Positions 8,952-18,375 of a stretch of DNA of 64,000 nucleotides are shown here, piece after piece. The notes below the pieces were generated by a model. That model saw only the letters and a list, made by a program, of their open reading frames with translations. It searched no databases and had not been told where the DNA came from. The translations under genes and the position numbers were made by a program. Location of the stretch: assembly GCA_905182425.1 (NCBI GenBank), contig CAJJBP010000001.1, forward strand, positions 1-64,000, written 5' to 3'. The first letter of the stretch is position 1. Each line of letters begins with the position of its first letter. Origin of the DNA: an uncultured Planktomarina sp. (GTDB taxonomy: Bacteria; Pseudomonadota; Alphaproteobacteria; Rhodobacterales; Rhodobacteraceae).

Positions 8952-9809
8952 ATGGCGTATGACGATCCAAAGACTATTGTCTCAACAGAATGGCTGAAAG
9001 CACACCTCAAAGATCCAGACCTCCGTATTCTGGATGGAAGTTGGCATATGCCGTCAGAAGAACGCAACGGTGCACAGGAGTTTATCGAAGGGCATTTACC
9101 AACAGCACGTTTTTTTGATATTGATGACATATCAGATCATCGCTCAAATTTGCCGCATATGGCTCCTCCACTTGAGAAATTTATGTCTCGTGTCCGCCTG
9201 CTTGGCGTGGGTGACGGACACCAGATTGTTGTTTATGACAGCAAAGGCCTATTTTCAGCTGCGCGTGTTTGGTGGCTATTTCGCCTTATGGGGCACATTA
9301 ATATTGCTGTATTAGATGGCGGCCTGCCAAAGTGGGTTGCAGACGGCCATCCTTTAGAGACATCAGCACCCATAATACGCGATCGCCATATGACCGTCCA
9401 ACGTCAACCCCAAATGGTGCAGGACGTCACCCAGGTTGCACATGCAGCTAAACTGCAAGACTATGAGATTATCGATGCTCGAGCTGCAGCTCGTTTCCGC
9501 GGGGATGTTGAAGAGCCCCGGAAAGGCTTACGCGCTGGGCATATTCCAGGCTCAAAGAATTTACCCTTCACTCAGGTTCTTAATGCAGATCATACTTTAA
9601 AGTCTACCGCCGAGTTAGTAGAAGTGTTTCGCATCGCCGGCATTAATTTAAATAAACCGGCAATTACAACCTGTGGATCTGGCATAACAGCCGCTATTTT
9701 GTCGCTGGCTTTGGAGCTCATAGGCAAGACTGATCATGCACTTTATGACGGAAGCTGGACCGAATGGGGACAATTCCCTACCCTTAATGTCGCCACTGGA
9801 GACGTCTAA
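8952..9809 (+). CDS. sseA: 3-mercaptopyruvate/thiosulfate sulfurtransferase
   Basis: A two-domain rhodanese of 285 residues that moves sulfur from 3-mercaptopyruvate to thiols or cyanide. The N-terminal inactive rhodanese domain spans roughly 10-140; the C-terminal domain carries the active loop TTCGSGITA with Cys241. CGSG(V/I)TA is the signature that separates mercaptopyruvate sulfurtransferases from thiosulfate-specific ones. ATG 8952 gives MAYDDPKTIVSTEWL as in relatives; a GTG frame extension to 8907 is less likely. The stop shares one base with the ATG of the aminotransferase (TAATG), so both are translated together. Confidence 0.92.
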   Translation: MAYDDPKTIVSTEWLKAHLKDPDLRILDGSWHMPSEERNGAQEFIEGHLPTARFFDIDDISDHRSNLPHMAPPLEKFMSRVRLLGVGDGHQIVVYDSKGLFSAARVWWLFRLMGHINIAVLDGGLPKWVADGHPLETSAPIIRDRHMTVQRQPQMVQDVTQVAHAAKLQDYEIIDARAAARFRGDVEEPRKGLRAGHIPGSKNLPFTQVLNADHTLKSTAELVEVFRIAGINLNKPAITTCGSGITAAILSLALELIGKTDHALYDGSWTEWGQFPTLNVATGDV

Positions 9810-10996
9810 TGCTAAGCAATCTAATCCGACAACCACAAGATAAAATTTTGGCCCTCGTTGGCGCTTTCAGAGCCGATCCGCGCGCAGACAAAATTGACCT
9901 GGGCGTTGGCGTCTACAAAGACGCAAGTGGAGCCACCCCTATAATGCAGGCAATTAAAATTGCAGAACAGCAACTATGGACCACGGAGACGACCAAATCA
10001 TACGTTGGCTTAACCGGTGACCCTGCTTTTACGGCAGCAATGACAGATTTAGTTTTGGGAACCTCAAATGTTGAAGATCGAATCTCAGCTGCAGCCATGC
10101 CAGGCGGAACGGGCGCAGTGCGTCAAGCGCTGGAACTAATTAAGAGCGCAAGCCCCAGCGCAAAAGTATGGCTCTCAAACCCGACTTGGCCAAATCATAC
10201 CTCCATTATTAATTATCTTGCTATGCCTGTGGGTGAATATCGTTACTTTGACGCAGAAAGTGGCATAGTCGATTTTGAAGGTATGTTGGAAGATATCAAA
10301 TTGATACCAGCCGGTGACGTGGTCTTACTACATGGTTGCTGTCACAATCCAACAGGCGCAAATCTCACTTCCGAGCAGGAAGACTTAGTGATCGCAGCCC
10401 TATCAAAGACCGGCGCTATTCCTTTCGTGGATATCGCATATCAAGGTTTTGGGGAAGGTCTTGAGCAAGATGCTTCTTTCACAAGAAAGATCGCAAGCCA
10501 GCTTCCAGAATGCTTGATCGCTGCTAGCTGCTCAAAAAACTTCGGTATTTACCGTGAGAGAACAGGCGTTTTAATAGTAATATCACCATCCGCTTTAGCG
10601 CAGCCAGTGATACAGGGGAACTTGGCTTTCCTCAACCGGCAAAACTTTTCATTTCCACCAGACCATGGCGCTCGGCTTGTTACTATGGTTTTAAAGGATG
10701 GAGATTTGCGTAAAAATTGGTGTGAGGAATTAGAGCAAGTCCGTATCAATATGCTGGGGTTGCGTGAGAAATTGGCTAATGAACTGCGCCAACGCACAAA
10801 TTCGGATCAGTTTGATTTTCTTGCCGCCCATCGTGGAATGTTCTCTCGTTTGGGCCTTTCACCAGAAATGGTTGAAACACTGCGCCGTGACCATGCTGTT
10901 TATATGGTGGGGGATAGCAGAATTAATATTGCAGGCCTTAGCGCCCAGACAGTCCCAATTCTTGCAAGCGCAATCGCACAAACAATTGTTAAATAA
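9809..10996 (+). CDS. Aromatic/aspartate aminotransferase, class I
   Basis: A 395-residue PLP enzyme of the AspC/TyrB type. Visible marks are the N-terminal KIDLGVGVYKD (28-38), PGGTGAVRQALEL (98-110), the HNPTGANLT cofactor loop (179-187), DIAYQGFG (208-215) and the PLP lysine in SCSKNFGIYRERTG (Lys243). It interconverts aspartate, phenylalanine or tyrosine with their keto acids. Coupling to sseA suggests a shared role in cysteine breakdown: a transaminase turning cysteine into 3-mercaptopyruvate would feed SseA. That link is inference. Confidence 0.9.
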   Translation: MLSNLIRQPQDKILALVGAFRADPRADKIDLGVGVYKDASGATPIMQAIKIAEQQLWTTETTKSYVGLTGDPAFTAAMTDLVLGTSNVEDRISAAAMPGGTGAVRQALELIKSASPSAKVWLSNPTWPNHTSIINYLAMPVGEYRYFDAESGIVDFEGMLEDIKLIPAGDVVLLHGCCHNPTGANLTSEQEDLVIAALSKTGAIPFVDIAYQGFGEGLEQDASFTRKIASQLPECLIAASCSKNFGIYRERTGVLIVISPSALAQPVIQGNLAFLNRQNFSFPPDHGARLVTMVLKDGDLRKNWCEELEQVRINMLGLREKLANELRQRTNSDQFDFLAAHRGMFSRLGLSPEMVETLRRDHAVYMVGDSRINIAGLSAQTVPILASAIAQTIVK

Positions 10997-11096
10997 TTTT
11001 TTAATTCCGTTAGCTTGATAATTTAAATAGGGCCTTGGCAGGTTAGTATATCTCAGGTTTCCATCCAGATAAGCATTTGCAGGTAAAGAACCGCCG

Positions 11097-13292
11097 ATGG
11101 GGCAAAAGGTGGCTCAACAAATAAAATATTGGCGCTATCTTGACCCAAACGAGCGAAGAACAGAGCACGAAATGACATCAAAAAAAAAATCTCCTCCGCT
11201 CGTAGCTGAAAAACGAGACGCACCTGCGCCAAAAAAAAATAAAATTGAGGTGAGCAAGCCAAATTTCCAAAAAAAAACTGGATTTCATGCCCTACTTAAA
11301 CAGTTGCTTCTCTTACCCTTTCGCCTACTTTGGGCACTCACTTGGCGCTTGAGCCTTGCGATCACCTGTCTCGTAAGTTTAGGCGTAGTAAGTTACGTTT
11401 GGGACCTACCACCAGCTTTAGACCTTGTGGATGGAACTGCGCGCGGCTCTGTGACATTTTTTGACCGCAACGGCGCAGTGTATGCGTGGCGTGGGGATGA
11501 GTTCAGAGGAGTAATAACAGCTGAAACAGCTTCACAACACCTAAAGAACGCTGTTGTAGCAACAGAAGACAAACGGTTTTTTCGCCACCTTGGCCTTAGC
11601 CCTCGCGGTGTCGCCTCAGCTATACGAATCAATTTACGATCTGGCCGGGGACCGCTATCTGGCAACGGTGGTTCAACTATCACGCAGCAAACAGCGAAAT
11701 TACTTTGCCTAGGCCGAGCTTTTGAAACAACAGTTTGGAAATCCGAACGCGACTATGAACGTAACTGCCGCCGAACCACGCTTTGGCGCAAAATTAAGGA
11801 AGCAACTTTTGCTCTAGCCCTTGAGTATAAATTTACCAAAGACGAGATTTTAACTATCTATCTCAATCGCGCATTTTTAGGGGCTGGATCGCGTGGATTT
11901 GAAGCAGCTTCACAACGCTACTTCGGCAAATCTGCGTCAGAAGTAAATGTAGCCGAGTCCGCAATGTTGGCAGGACTTTTGAAAGCCCCCTCCCGACTTG
12001 CGCCAACAGACAATCTCAGCGGCGCTCAAGCCCGAGCAGCTGTTGTAATAGATCTGATGCAAGACCAGAATTATCTTGCAACCGAACAAACAATTTATGC
12101 CAAGCAAAATCCAGCAACACTGAGCAAAGCGGCCACAGCGCGCGCAGGTGGATATTTTGCAGATTGGATTATGGCCTCTGCACCTGATTATTTAACTAGA
12201 AAAACTACAGAAGATGTTAAAATATGGACAACCCTTGACCCAGAGATCCAGCGCTCAGCAGAAGCCGCGGTTCAAAAGGTTTTTGATACAAAAATTGATA
12301 AAGGATCTGAGGCACAAACAGCTGTGCTTGTAATGAGCGCAGATGGCGCAGTGCGCGCAATGATAGGCGGACGGAATTCACGCGCAACGGGTGCATTCAA
12401 CAGAGCTACGCAAGCAAAAAGACAAACTGGATCAGCTTTCAAACCATTTATTTACGCAACTGTTCTTGAGTTAGGAGCCGGCCCTTTGGACATAATTAGA
12501 GATGAACCGGTAACGTATAATATCCCAGGCTCAGGCCCTTGGACTCCCTCAAACTATAACAAAGAATTTGCAGGCGACGTAACATATACACTGGCATTGT
12601 CAAATTCTTTAAACATACCGGCCGTCAAAGTTTCAGAATTCGTGGGTCGTGAAAATGTACGTACCATAGCTTCTGACTTTGGCATTCAAAGTGATCTTGC
12701 GTTGGGACCAGCATTAGCTTTAGGGGCGTCCGAAAGCTCTTTACTCGAAATGACTGGTGCATATGCCGGAATCTTAAATGGTGGCTCTTCCGTCGACCCC
12801 TACGGCGTCGAAGAACTACGATTGGCGGGGGCGACGGAAGCCTTGTCCGGACGCAACGGCGGAATTGGAGAACGGGTAATTAGCGAGAGGGCAGCACGTG
12901 ACCTAATTTATATGATGCACCAAGTTGTCCAAACGGGAACGGCTCAAAAAGCACAAATAACAGGTATTGAAATTGCGGGAAAAACTGGGACAACACAGGC
13001 TGCCCGGGATGCTTGGTTTATTGGTTTTACGTCTGATTTCGTTATTGGCGTTTGGATGGGTTATGATGACAACCGCCCATTAAAAGGGGTGACCGGCGGT
13101 AGCCTACCCACCGAAATTTGGTATGAAACAATGTTAGCTATTACCGCTAAGCGACCACCCGGCCCTTTACCGATGACCCGAAACCCTACAAAGATGTCTG
13201 ACCAACGCATTATAGATGGCGGTAGTAACCGAAGCGATACCAAGTCCACAATTTTCAACACACTATATGAGATTTTAATGGGTAAAAACTAA
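11097..13292 (+). CDS. Bifunctional penicillin-binding protein 1A-family
   Basis: A class A penicillin-binding protein that polymerises and crosslinks peptidoglycan. Order of parts (numbered from 11097): a lysine-rich cytoplasmic tail, one membrane segment about 78-100, glycosyltransferase-51 domain with the catalytic ATEDKRFFRH (Glu157) and GGSTITQQTAK, and a transpeptidase domain with SAFK (Ser446/Lys449), SLN (504-506) and KTGTT (629-633). The true start may be ATG 11172, since residues 1-25 are not recognisable. Its 3' end overlaps the convergent mlaC gene by 4 bp. Confidence 0.9.
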   Translation: MGQKVAQQIKYWRYLDPNERRTEHEMTSKKKSPPLVAEKRDAPAPKKNKIEVSKPNFQKKTGFHALLKQLLLLPFRLLWALTWRLSLAITCLVSLGVVSYVWDLPPALDLVDGTARGSVTFFDRNGAVYAWRGDEFRGVITAETASQHLKNAVVATEDKRFFRHLGLSPRGVASAIRINLRSGRGPLSGNGGSTITQQTAKLLCLGRAFETTVWKSERDYERNCRRTTLWRKIKEATFALALEYKFTKDEILTIYLNRAFLGAGSRGFEAASQRYFGKSASEVNVAESAMLAGLLKAPSRLAPTDNLSGAQARAAVVIDLMQDQNYLATEQTIYAKQNPATLSKAATARAGGYFADWIMASAPDYLTRKTTEDVKIWTTLDPEIQRSAEAAVQKVFDTKIDKGSEAQTAVLVMSADGAVRAMIGGRNSRATGAFNRATQAKRQTGSAFKPFIYATVLELGAGPLDIIRDEPVTYNIPGSGPWTPSNYNKEFAGDVTYTLALSNSLNIPAVKVSEFVGRENVRTIASDFGIQSDLALGPALALGASESSLLEMTGAYAGILNGGSSVDPYGVEELRLAGATEALSGRNGGIGERVISERAARDLIYMMHQVVQTGTAQKAQITGIEIAGKTGTTQAARDAWFIGFTSDFVIGVWMGYDDNRPLKGVTGGSLPTEIWYETMLAITAKRPPGPLPMTRNPTKMSDQRIIDGGSNRSDTKSTIFNTLYEILMGKN

Positions 13293-13927
13293 CCTAATTT
13301 TTCTAGATCATTTGTAAGGCGATCGATGCTACCTTTACGCGCATCAAGAAGCGCACCAATTTCTACACGCTCAGAAGACAAAAGACTAATTCCTTCAATT
13401 ATGATGTCAAAAAATAGATTTTGGCCGGACCGGTCAGAAACCCTAAAAGTAACATCAAATGGAGTAAAATATAAAGAAGACGTCACAAGAGCAGAAACTT
13501 CAAAAAACTTCCCACGATCTGTTGTCTTCTCAACGTTGATTTCACCACCAATAAACGTTCGGAATTGTTTTCCATACTTTCGAGCCATATAGCCACGAAA
13601 AGTGGTCGTAAACTTTTTTAGCTGCTTGCTACTTGCAGACCGAGCGGGAGGTCCCAAAGCTGATCTTGCTATGATGTTAACATCTGCGTATTTTGCAAAA
13701 ATCTTTTCAAAATCAACGATCATTGCTTGTTCAGATTTTCCAGAACTTATTACAGAATTTATTTCACCAACGACTTTACCAACCAATAGAGTGGCATCAT
13801 CTGCGCTAAACGCGAAGGCGCTACTGGTAAGAAACGACGTGGCAAAGCCTATCAAAAGATCACGGCGTTTTAAAATAGACTTATTCAAAGTCTTCGTACG
13901 GGTCAAAATAAGTTTCACTAGAAACAT
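13289..13927 (-). CDS. mlaC: MlaC/Ttg2D family phospholipid-binding protein
   Basis: A periplasmic carrier of the Mla system, ferrying phospholipids between the outer-membrane MlaA complex and the inner-membrane MlaFEDB transporter. The mature part shows the family layout (FEKIFAKYADVNIIARSALG, RKYGKQFRTFIGGE, VSDRSGQNLFFDIIIEGISLL). The export signal begins KRRDLLIGFATSFLTSSAFAF, which looks twin-arginine-like. ATG 13927 would overlap mlaA by 47 bp; a TTG at 13888 would reduce that to 8 bp and put the RR motif near the N-terminus, so the start is uncertain. The mlaFEDB genes are not in the window. Confidence 0.82.
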   Translation of the reverse strand: MFLVKLILTRTKTLNKSILKRRDLLIGFATSFLTSSAFAFSADDATLLVGKVVGEINSVISSGKSEQAMIVDFEKIFAKYADVNIIARSALGPPARSASSKQLKKFTTTFRGYMARKYGKQFRTFIGGEINVEKTTDRGKFFEVSALVTSSLYFTPFDVTFRVSDRSGQNLFFDIIIEGISLLSSERVEIGALLDARKGSIDRLTNDLEKLG

Positions 13928-14630
13928 CTTCCAATTTAAATCTGCGATTTTGTAAATATATCAGACGCGCCTGTGCATAGCTATCAGCACTTTCATTAAA
14001 TAAGCTATTAATTTGATCTCTTAAAGCATCGCGTGTCTGTAACAGACTGCTCAAGTCGGCTGCGGTACGGTAATTAGCTTCTGGCTGAACTAAAATATAA
14101 TCAACAGGATCAAGCAATACGGCATCAACTACTCGGCCAACACTATCTCGTAAGTTTGACGGTCCTAATAAAGGCAGTTCGATATAAGCCCCTTCTCCGA
14201 CCCCCCAGCCTTCTAGGGTTTCACCAAAATCAGTTTCTATGACCGTAATACCCAATTTGCCTGACGGATCAAAAAAGCCTGCGATACCTACTGTTGAGTT
14301 TACGAAAAAACGGGAGGTGTTTTGAACTGCAGCATAAAGGTCCAGTTGCAGAATGTTGTTTGCAACCTTACCAGGTAGCCTAAGGTTAGAGGCAAAATTA
14401 TTTACACTATTCTCAATTGGGTCAGGCAGAACAGAACTGTATCGTGAGGAAACCGGTCCAAGAAAATTGCGGTCTAAATTTTTATTAAATTCATGTGTTT
14501 TACGGTTTAATTTTTCAAAAGGATCAGCGCCTTGAGCACCCGGCAGCACGTTTGTGCAGGCACTCAACAACGCAGAAAGAGCTGTAATAATCATAAAAAA
14601 TTTTAGGTTTCTAGTCTTCCACATATGCAT
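13881..14630 (-). CDS. mlaA: MlaA/VacJ family outer-membrane lipoprotein
   Basis: The outer-membrane component that removes mislocalised phospholipids from the outer leaflet. A lipoprotein signal ends in LLSAC with Cys25. The body has the VacJ core: DPFEKLNRKTHEFN, NSVNNFASNLRLPGKVANNILQ, RFFVNSTVGIAGFFDP and ETLEGWGVGEGAYIELPLLGPSNLRDS. Two ATGs lie close together (14630, 14624), with AGAGAGGG upstream. Translated just ahead of mlaC, forming an mlaA-mlaC operon. Confidence 0.92.
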   Translation of the reverse strand: MHMWKTRNLKFFMIITALSALLSACTNVLPGAQGADPFEKLNRKTHEFNKNLDRNFLGPVSSRYSSVLPDPIENSVNNFASNLRLPGKVANNILQLDLYAAVQNTSRFFVNSTVGIAGFFDPSGKLGITVIETDFGETLEGWGVGEGAYIELPLLGPSNLRDSVGRVVDAVLLDPVDYILVQPEANYRTAADLSSLLQTRDALRDQINSLFNESADSYAQARLIYLQNRRFKLEDVSSETYFDPYEDFE

Positions 14631-15021
14631 TTACCCTCTCTACATTCTATACATAGTTACCTTCCCGTTGTTCGGCAAATAATAAGCAATTTTGGGTAAC
14701 TTTCTGTTGTAAACTAGTTACAGCAATTGTGACTAATAGTTTTACTAAAAAGTATGATTGAATGAACACGTTGCCGCAGAAATTTCCAGAAAGTACTCAC
14801 TAAGTATGGAGCACTCTAAAGGGCGTATATTGTTCAACGCTAAGTTTTAGTACCGATCATATCTATAGTATTACAGGTCGCTCCAAAAGTTTAAAAAAAG
14901 GCTAAATGTCAATATTAGGCAAATTTTTTGGGAATGTATCATGAGAAAATAAACTTACCTCTTTTCCAAATTAAGGTTTCAGCTTATCGCTTAATAAGGA
15001 ATTAAATTGGGGGATTAAAAA
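14631..15021. other. 391-bp AT-rich intergenic region, mlaA/ridA
   Basis: This region separates the divergent mlaA and ridA and must hold both promoters. I see a short dyad TGTAA-N5-TTACA near 14709-14723 and a 5-bp hairpin just ahead of ridA, but no gene, RNA signature or convincing promoter pair. Confidence 0.4.
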
Positions 15022-15486
15022 ATGGCTGGAAAATTCGAAAGTAATCTTGCTAAATTAGGTGTAATTTTGACAGAGGCACCTGCACCCGCAGCTAACTATG
15101 TTCCGTTCGTAAAGATTGGAGATCTTGTATATGTCTCCGGCCAAGTAAGCCAAGATACAAATGGATTTATCGTTGGAAAATTGGGCGCCACAATGTCAAC
15201 CGAACAGGGTGCTGAAGCTGCACGCACATGCGCTATTGCCCTTTTGGCACAAGTTAAAGCTGCTTGTGGTGGCGATTTGGATCGCTTAGTCAGGGTGGTC
15301 AAACTATCTGGCTTCGTAAACTCCACTCAAGACTTTTTGGAACAACCGCAGGTCATTAATGGCGCTTCAAACTTTCTGGTAGAAGCTCTTGGTGACGCAG
15401 GTAAACACGCTCGAGCTGCAGTTTCGGCTCCTTCTCTACCAAAAGGCGTTGCTGTCGAAATTGAAGGTATATTCCAAATCTCATGA
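15022..15486 (+). CDS. RidA family protein (YjgF-like)
   Basis: A 154-residue member of the RidA/YjgF/UK114 superfamily, of the longer alphaproteobacterial subgroup. It contains YVSGQVSQD and the C-terminal HARAAVSAPSLPKGVAVEIEG block; the Arg in HARAAV matches the imine-binding arginine of active RidA proteins. Such enzymes hydrolyse reactive enamines/imines released by PLP enzymes. First gene of a tightly packed run; its TGA overlaps the next ATG (ATGA). Confidence 0.85.
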   Translation: MAGKFESNLAKLGVILTEAPAPAANYVPFVKIGDLVYVSGQVSQDTNGFIVGKLGATMSTEQGAEAARTCAIALLAQVKAACGGDLDRLVRVVKLSGFVNSTQDFLEQPQVINGASNFLVEALGDAGKHARAAVSAPSLPKGVAVEIEGIFQIS

Positions 15487-16238
15487 AGGATTTGCCCAAA
15501 AGTTTTCTAACCCGACCACTGGCGCATCGCGGACTGCATGATGTTAAAGATGGTCGGGCCGAAAACTCTCCAGCAGCAATCGAAGCTGCAATAGCAGTTG
15601 GTTATGGAATTGAAATAGACGTTCAACTGTCGTTAGACGGAAAGGCTATGGTTTTTCACGACTATCACCTTGCAAGGTTAACATCAGAGACAGGTGCTGT
15701 TGCCCAAATCAGTTCAGATATTTTAACTCAAATAAAATTAACCAATTGCGCGGACACTATCCCTACTTTAGCACAGATTATCACACAAGTTCGTGGTCAG
15801 GTCCCCCTGTTAATCGAAATTAAAGATCAAGACGGGGCAATGGGCAAAAATGTAGGCGCGCTTGAACGTGCAGTAGCGAATGACCTCAAAAACTATCAAG
15901 GTGATGTTGCTGTTATGTCGTTCAATCCTAATGCAATTGCATCCTTTAGCTCTCTTTCCCCAAAAACTCTTGTGGGGCTCGTAACCGATAGATTTTTACC
16001 AAGCGATTGGCCAACCCTGCATACGGCCACCTGTTCGCACTTGCATGGAATCCGTGATTTTGATCGTGTTAATGCCAGCTTTATCTCGCACAATTACTCA
16101 CAGCTAGACCATTCAGCAGTATTACAGCTTAAAACCAGGGGGATTCCAGTTCTTTGTTGGACAGTGACATCTAAAACCAAAGAGAAACTAGCGCGCAGGA
16201 AAGCGGATAACATCACTTTTGAAGGATATCTTCCTTGA
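15483..16238 (+). CDS. ugpQ: Glycerophosphodiester phosphodiesterase
   Basis: A 251-residue TIM-barrel enzyme that hydrolyses deacylated phospholipids to glycerol-3-phosphate and an alcohol. Catalytic pieces: LAHRGLHD with the first His, the metal-binding IEIDVQLSLDG and VFHDYHLARLT, then LIEIKDQ. The C-terminal VLCWTVTS...DNITFEGYLP matches the family end. Lacks a signal peptide, so cytoplasmic. Coupled by a 4-nt overlap to ridA. Confidence 0.9.
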   Translation: MKDLPKSFLTRPLAHRGLHDVKDGRAENSPAAIEAAIAVGYGIEIDVQLSLDGKAMVFHDYHLARLTSETGAVAQISSDILTQIKLTNCADTIPTLAQIITQVRGQVPLLIEIKDQDGAMGKNVGALERAVANDLKNYQGDVAVMSFNPNAIASFSSLSPKTLVGLVTDRFLPSDWPTLHTATCSHLHGIRDFDRVNASFISHNYSQLDHSAVLQLKTRGIPVLCWTVTSKTKEKLARRKADNITFEGYLP

Positions 16239-16241
16239 CCT

Positions 16242-17477
16242 TTGCCACCATCACCGCATTTTAAAAATGTATTACCAAGTGAGTTTGATGTGATCGACGA
16301 AACCAAGATTAATATTAAAATACTTACCAGTTTGTCTGAAATCTCACAGACTGACTGGGATAATTGCGCTTGTCCGGAGTCGAAAAATGGCCGTCCAATT
16401 GACCCCTTCACCACCCACCGTTTTCTTCATGCACTAGAAATCAGTGGTTCGGTTGGCGCTGGAACAGGATGGACGCCTCATTATTTACAAGCAACTTTGG
16501 ATGCTACAACCATTGGAGTTGCCCCATTGTATGGGAAATTACACAGCCAAGGTGAGTATATTTTTGACCATAATTTTGCGCATGCCTACGAAAATGCAGG
16601 GGGATCATATTATCCAAAAATGCAAATTGCAGTGCCGCATACACCTGCAACAGGACGCCGTCTGTTGGTGTCTGAGGAGCATAAAAACTTAGCCCAATCC
16701 GTATTAATAAAAGGCGCAGTCGAGCTGGCGACAGAAAATAAACTTTCATCATTGCACATTACCTTTTGCACCCAGGAGGAAGCAGATGCTGGGTCGAAAA
16801 TGGGACTGCACCCCCGGTTATCACAACAATTCCACTGGATTAATGATAGTTATGAAACTTTCGATGACTTTCTCACAAGCCTCAGTAGTAGAAAGAGAAA
16901 AAATATCCGTAGGGAACGGGCCCAAGCTACTGATTTTGGTGGTAATATCGAAGTTGTGACCGGTGAAGATATTAAGCCTTATCATTGGGATGCGTTTTGG
17001 GTGTTTTACCAAGACACCGGCGCCAGAAAATGGGGTACCCCTTATCTTACACGCGCATTTTTTGATGAGGCGCAGGCCCATTTACGTGATGATATTTTAC
17101 TCATTTTAGCAAGTTTAGACGGAAAATATGTCGCCGGTGCTCTGAACTTTATTGGGCGCGATACTTTGTTTGGTCGTTATTGGGGCTGTTCTCAAGATTT
17201 TCCCTTTTTACATTTTGAGCTGTGTTATTACCAGGCTATTGACTTCGCTATTGCCAATGGGCTTGCGCGGGTAGAAGCTGGAGCGCAGGGGGCGCATAAA
17301 TTAGCACGTGGTTACAGACCTGTCGCAACGCATTCGTTACATTGGTTCGCTGACACTGGATTTTCAGACGCGGTGGAACGTTACCTTGAAGCCGAACGCG
17401 CAGCCATAGATGATGAAATCAATGTGCTCACATCATATGGACCGTTTAAAAAAATCATAGTGGAAGAACACCAATGA
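16242..17477 (+). CDS. FemAB-like/GNAT acyltransferase (DUF482, peptidogalycan family)
   Basis: A 411-residue protein of the family annotated as 'peptidogalycan biosynthesis/recognition' (COG3146), with a GNAT-like fold. Marks include PFTTHRFLHALE, YLKSHSQGEY-like DHNFAHAYENAGGSYYPK, SSRKRKNIRRER and the late FCYYQAIDFAIANGLARVEAGAQGAHK-type segment. Actual substrate is unknown. The TTG at 16242 starts 3 bp after the ugpQ stop; a GTG at 16290 is an alternative. The stop overlaps phhB (ATGA). Confidence 0.82.
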   Translation: MPPSPHFKNVLPSEFDVIDETKINIKILTSLSEISQTDWDNCACPESKNGRPIDPFTTHRFLHALEISGSVGAGTGWTPHYLQATLDATTIGVAPLYGKLHSQGEYIFDHNFAHAYENAGGSYYPKMQIAVPHTPATGRRLLVSEEHKNLAQSVLIKGAVELATENKLSSLHITFCTQEEADAGSKMGLHPRLSQQFHWINDSYETFDDFLTSLSSRKRKNIRRERAQATDFGGNIEVVTGEDIKPYHWDAFWVFYQDTGARKWGTPYLTRAFFDEAQAHLRDDILLILASLDGKYVAGALNFIGRDTLFGRYWGCSQDFPFLHFELCYYQAIDFAIANGLARVEAGAQGAHKLARGYRPVATHSLHWFADTGFSDAVERYLEAERAAIDDEINVLTSYGPFKKIIVEEHQ

Positions 17478-17764
17478 CACAGAAAATCATAGACCGAAGC
17501 GCCTTAAAGCCCCTTTTGGACGCAGGGTGGGAAATACTTGATGGTAGGGACGCTATCATCAAAACATTTAAGTTCAAGTCGTTTCGACACGCCTGGGCTT
17601 GGATGAGCCATGTGGCGCTCTGGGCAGAGAAAATCGACCACCATCCAGAATGGTCAAACACATATAACCGTGTTGAAGTTCTCTTAATTACGCATTCTTG
17701 CGATGGATTATCAGATTTGGATATAAAGCTAGCCCAGGAAATGGAGATGGCTTCTTCTTTTTAA
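17474..17764 (+). CDS. phhB: 4a-hydroxytetrahydrobiopterin dehydratase (pterin carbinolamine dehydratase)
   Basis: A 96-residue protein that recycles 4a-hydroxy-tetrahydropterin after aromatic amino acid hydroxylation and can act in pterin metabolism. The active-site motif is the KIDHHPEWSNTYNRVEV stretch (54-70), with the HH pair and Trp. Last gene of the ridA-ugpQ-GNAT-phhB run; ends 30 bp from the convergent peroxiredoxin gene. Confidence 0.92.
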   Translation: MTQKIIDRSALKPLLDAGWEILDGRDAIIKTFKFKSFRHAWAWMSHVALWAEKIDHHPEWSNTYNRVEVLLITHSCDGLSDLDIKLAQEMEMASSF

Positions 17765-17794
17765 TTGTGCTCCAAGGTCTGGAAGTGCGCGCAA

Positions 17795-18295
17795 TTAATA
17801 ATGTTCCATCATAGCGTCTAATAAACCTTCGCCAGCTGTAAGATCACAAACGCCCGTTGCCACTTCTTCGTTCAAAATTGTCACCGTGCCATTTTCGACA
17901 AGCATTGCATAGCGTGAAGAACGCTCAACAAACCCAACTATTGGGGCACTGAAATTTTTACCTATAGCCTTTGTGAATTCACTAACTGGGTCCGCCCACA
18001 TGGAAATCCCTGCCGCCCGAGCACCAGTGGATTCACCCCATTCTTTCATAACAAATACATCATTGACGGACACGCAGATGATCTCAGCTACACCTTTGGA
18101 TGCAAATTGATCTTTTGTACGCATAAATGATGGCACATGCGAAGCTGAGCAGGTTGACGTGTAAGCACCAGGAAGCCCAAAAATAACTACTTTTCGACCA
18201 GCTGTTAAGCTTGAGATAGAAGTTTCTTCAGGGCCTAAAAGGCCACTCCGGCGCAATATCGCCTCTGGCAGTTTATCACCTACTAGAATTGGCAT
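17795..18295 (-). CDS. Peroxiredoxin (Prx5-like)
   Basis: A 166-residue thiol peroxidase reducing hydrogen peroxide and alkyl hydroperoxides. The peroxidatic Cys is in GAYTSTCSASHVPSF, the Prx5 version of the PxxxTxxC motif, with P replaced locally but TSTCS intact. Further marks are ICVSVNDVFVMKEWG and a C-terminal CDLTAGEGLLD. Divergent from the ferredoxin-type reductase gene, 80 bp apart. Confidence 0.92.
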   Translation of the reverse strand: MPILVGDKLPEAILRRSGLLGPEETSISSLTAGRKVVIFGLPGAYTSTCSASHVPSFMRTKDQFASKGVAEIICVSVNDVFVMKEWGESTGARAAGISMWADPVSEFTKAIGKNFSAPIVGFVERSSRYAMLVENGTVTILNEEVATGVCDLTAGEGLLDAMMEHY

Positions 18296-18375
18296 TATGT
18301 TTATCCTTCATTCATTGTAAGTCCTTCATTCATGGTTATAGAATGCATTTGAAAAGTTACCAGAGGTCTTATAAA

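Noticed and set aside
11155-11175. GAAC-N7-GAAA, near-match to the LexA box before the inner PBP start
   Set aside because: One base off the consensus, inside coding sequence if the first ATG is used, and the gene is not a known SOS target.
14696-14725. GTAAC...GTTAC and TGTAA-N5-TTACA dyads between mlaA and ridA
   Set aside because: Short, AT-rich, and with different spacing from the carbonic anhydrase dyad, so chance is likely.
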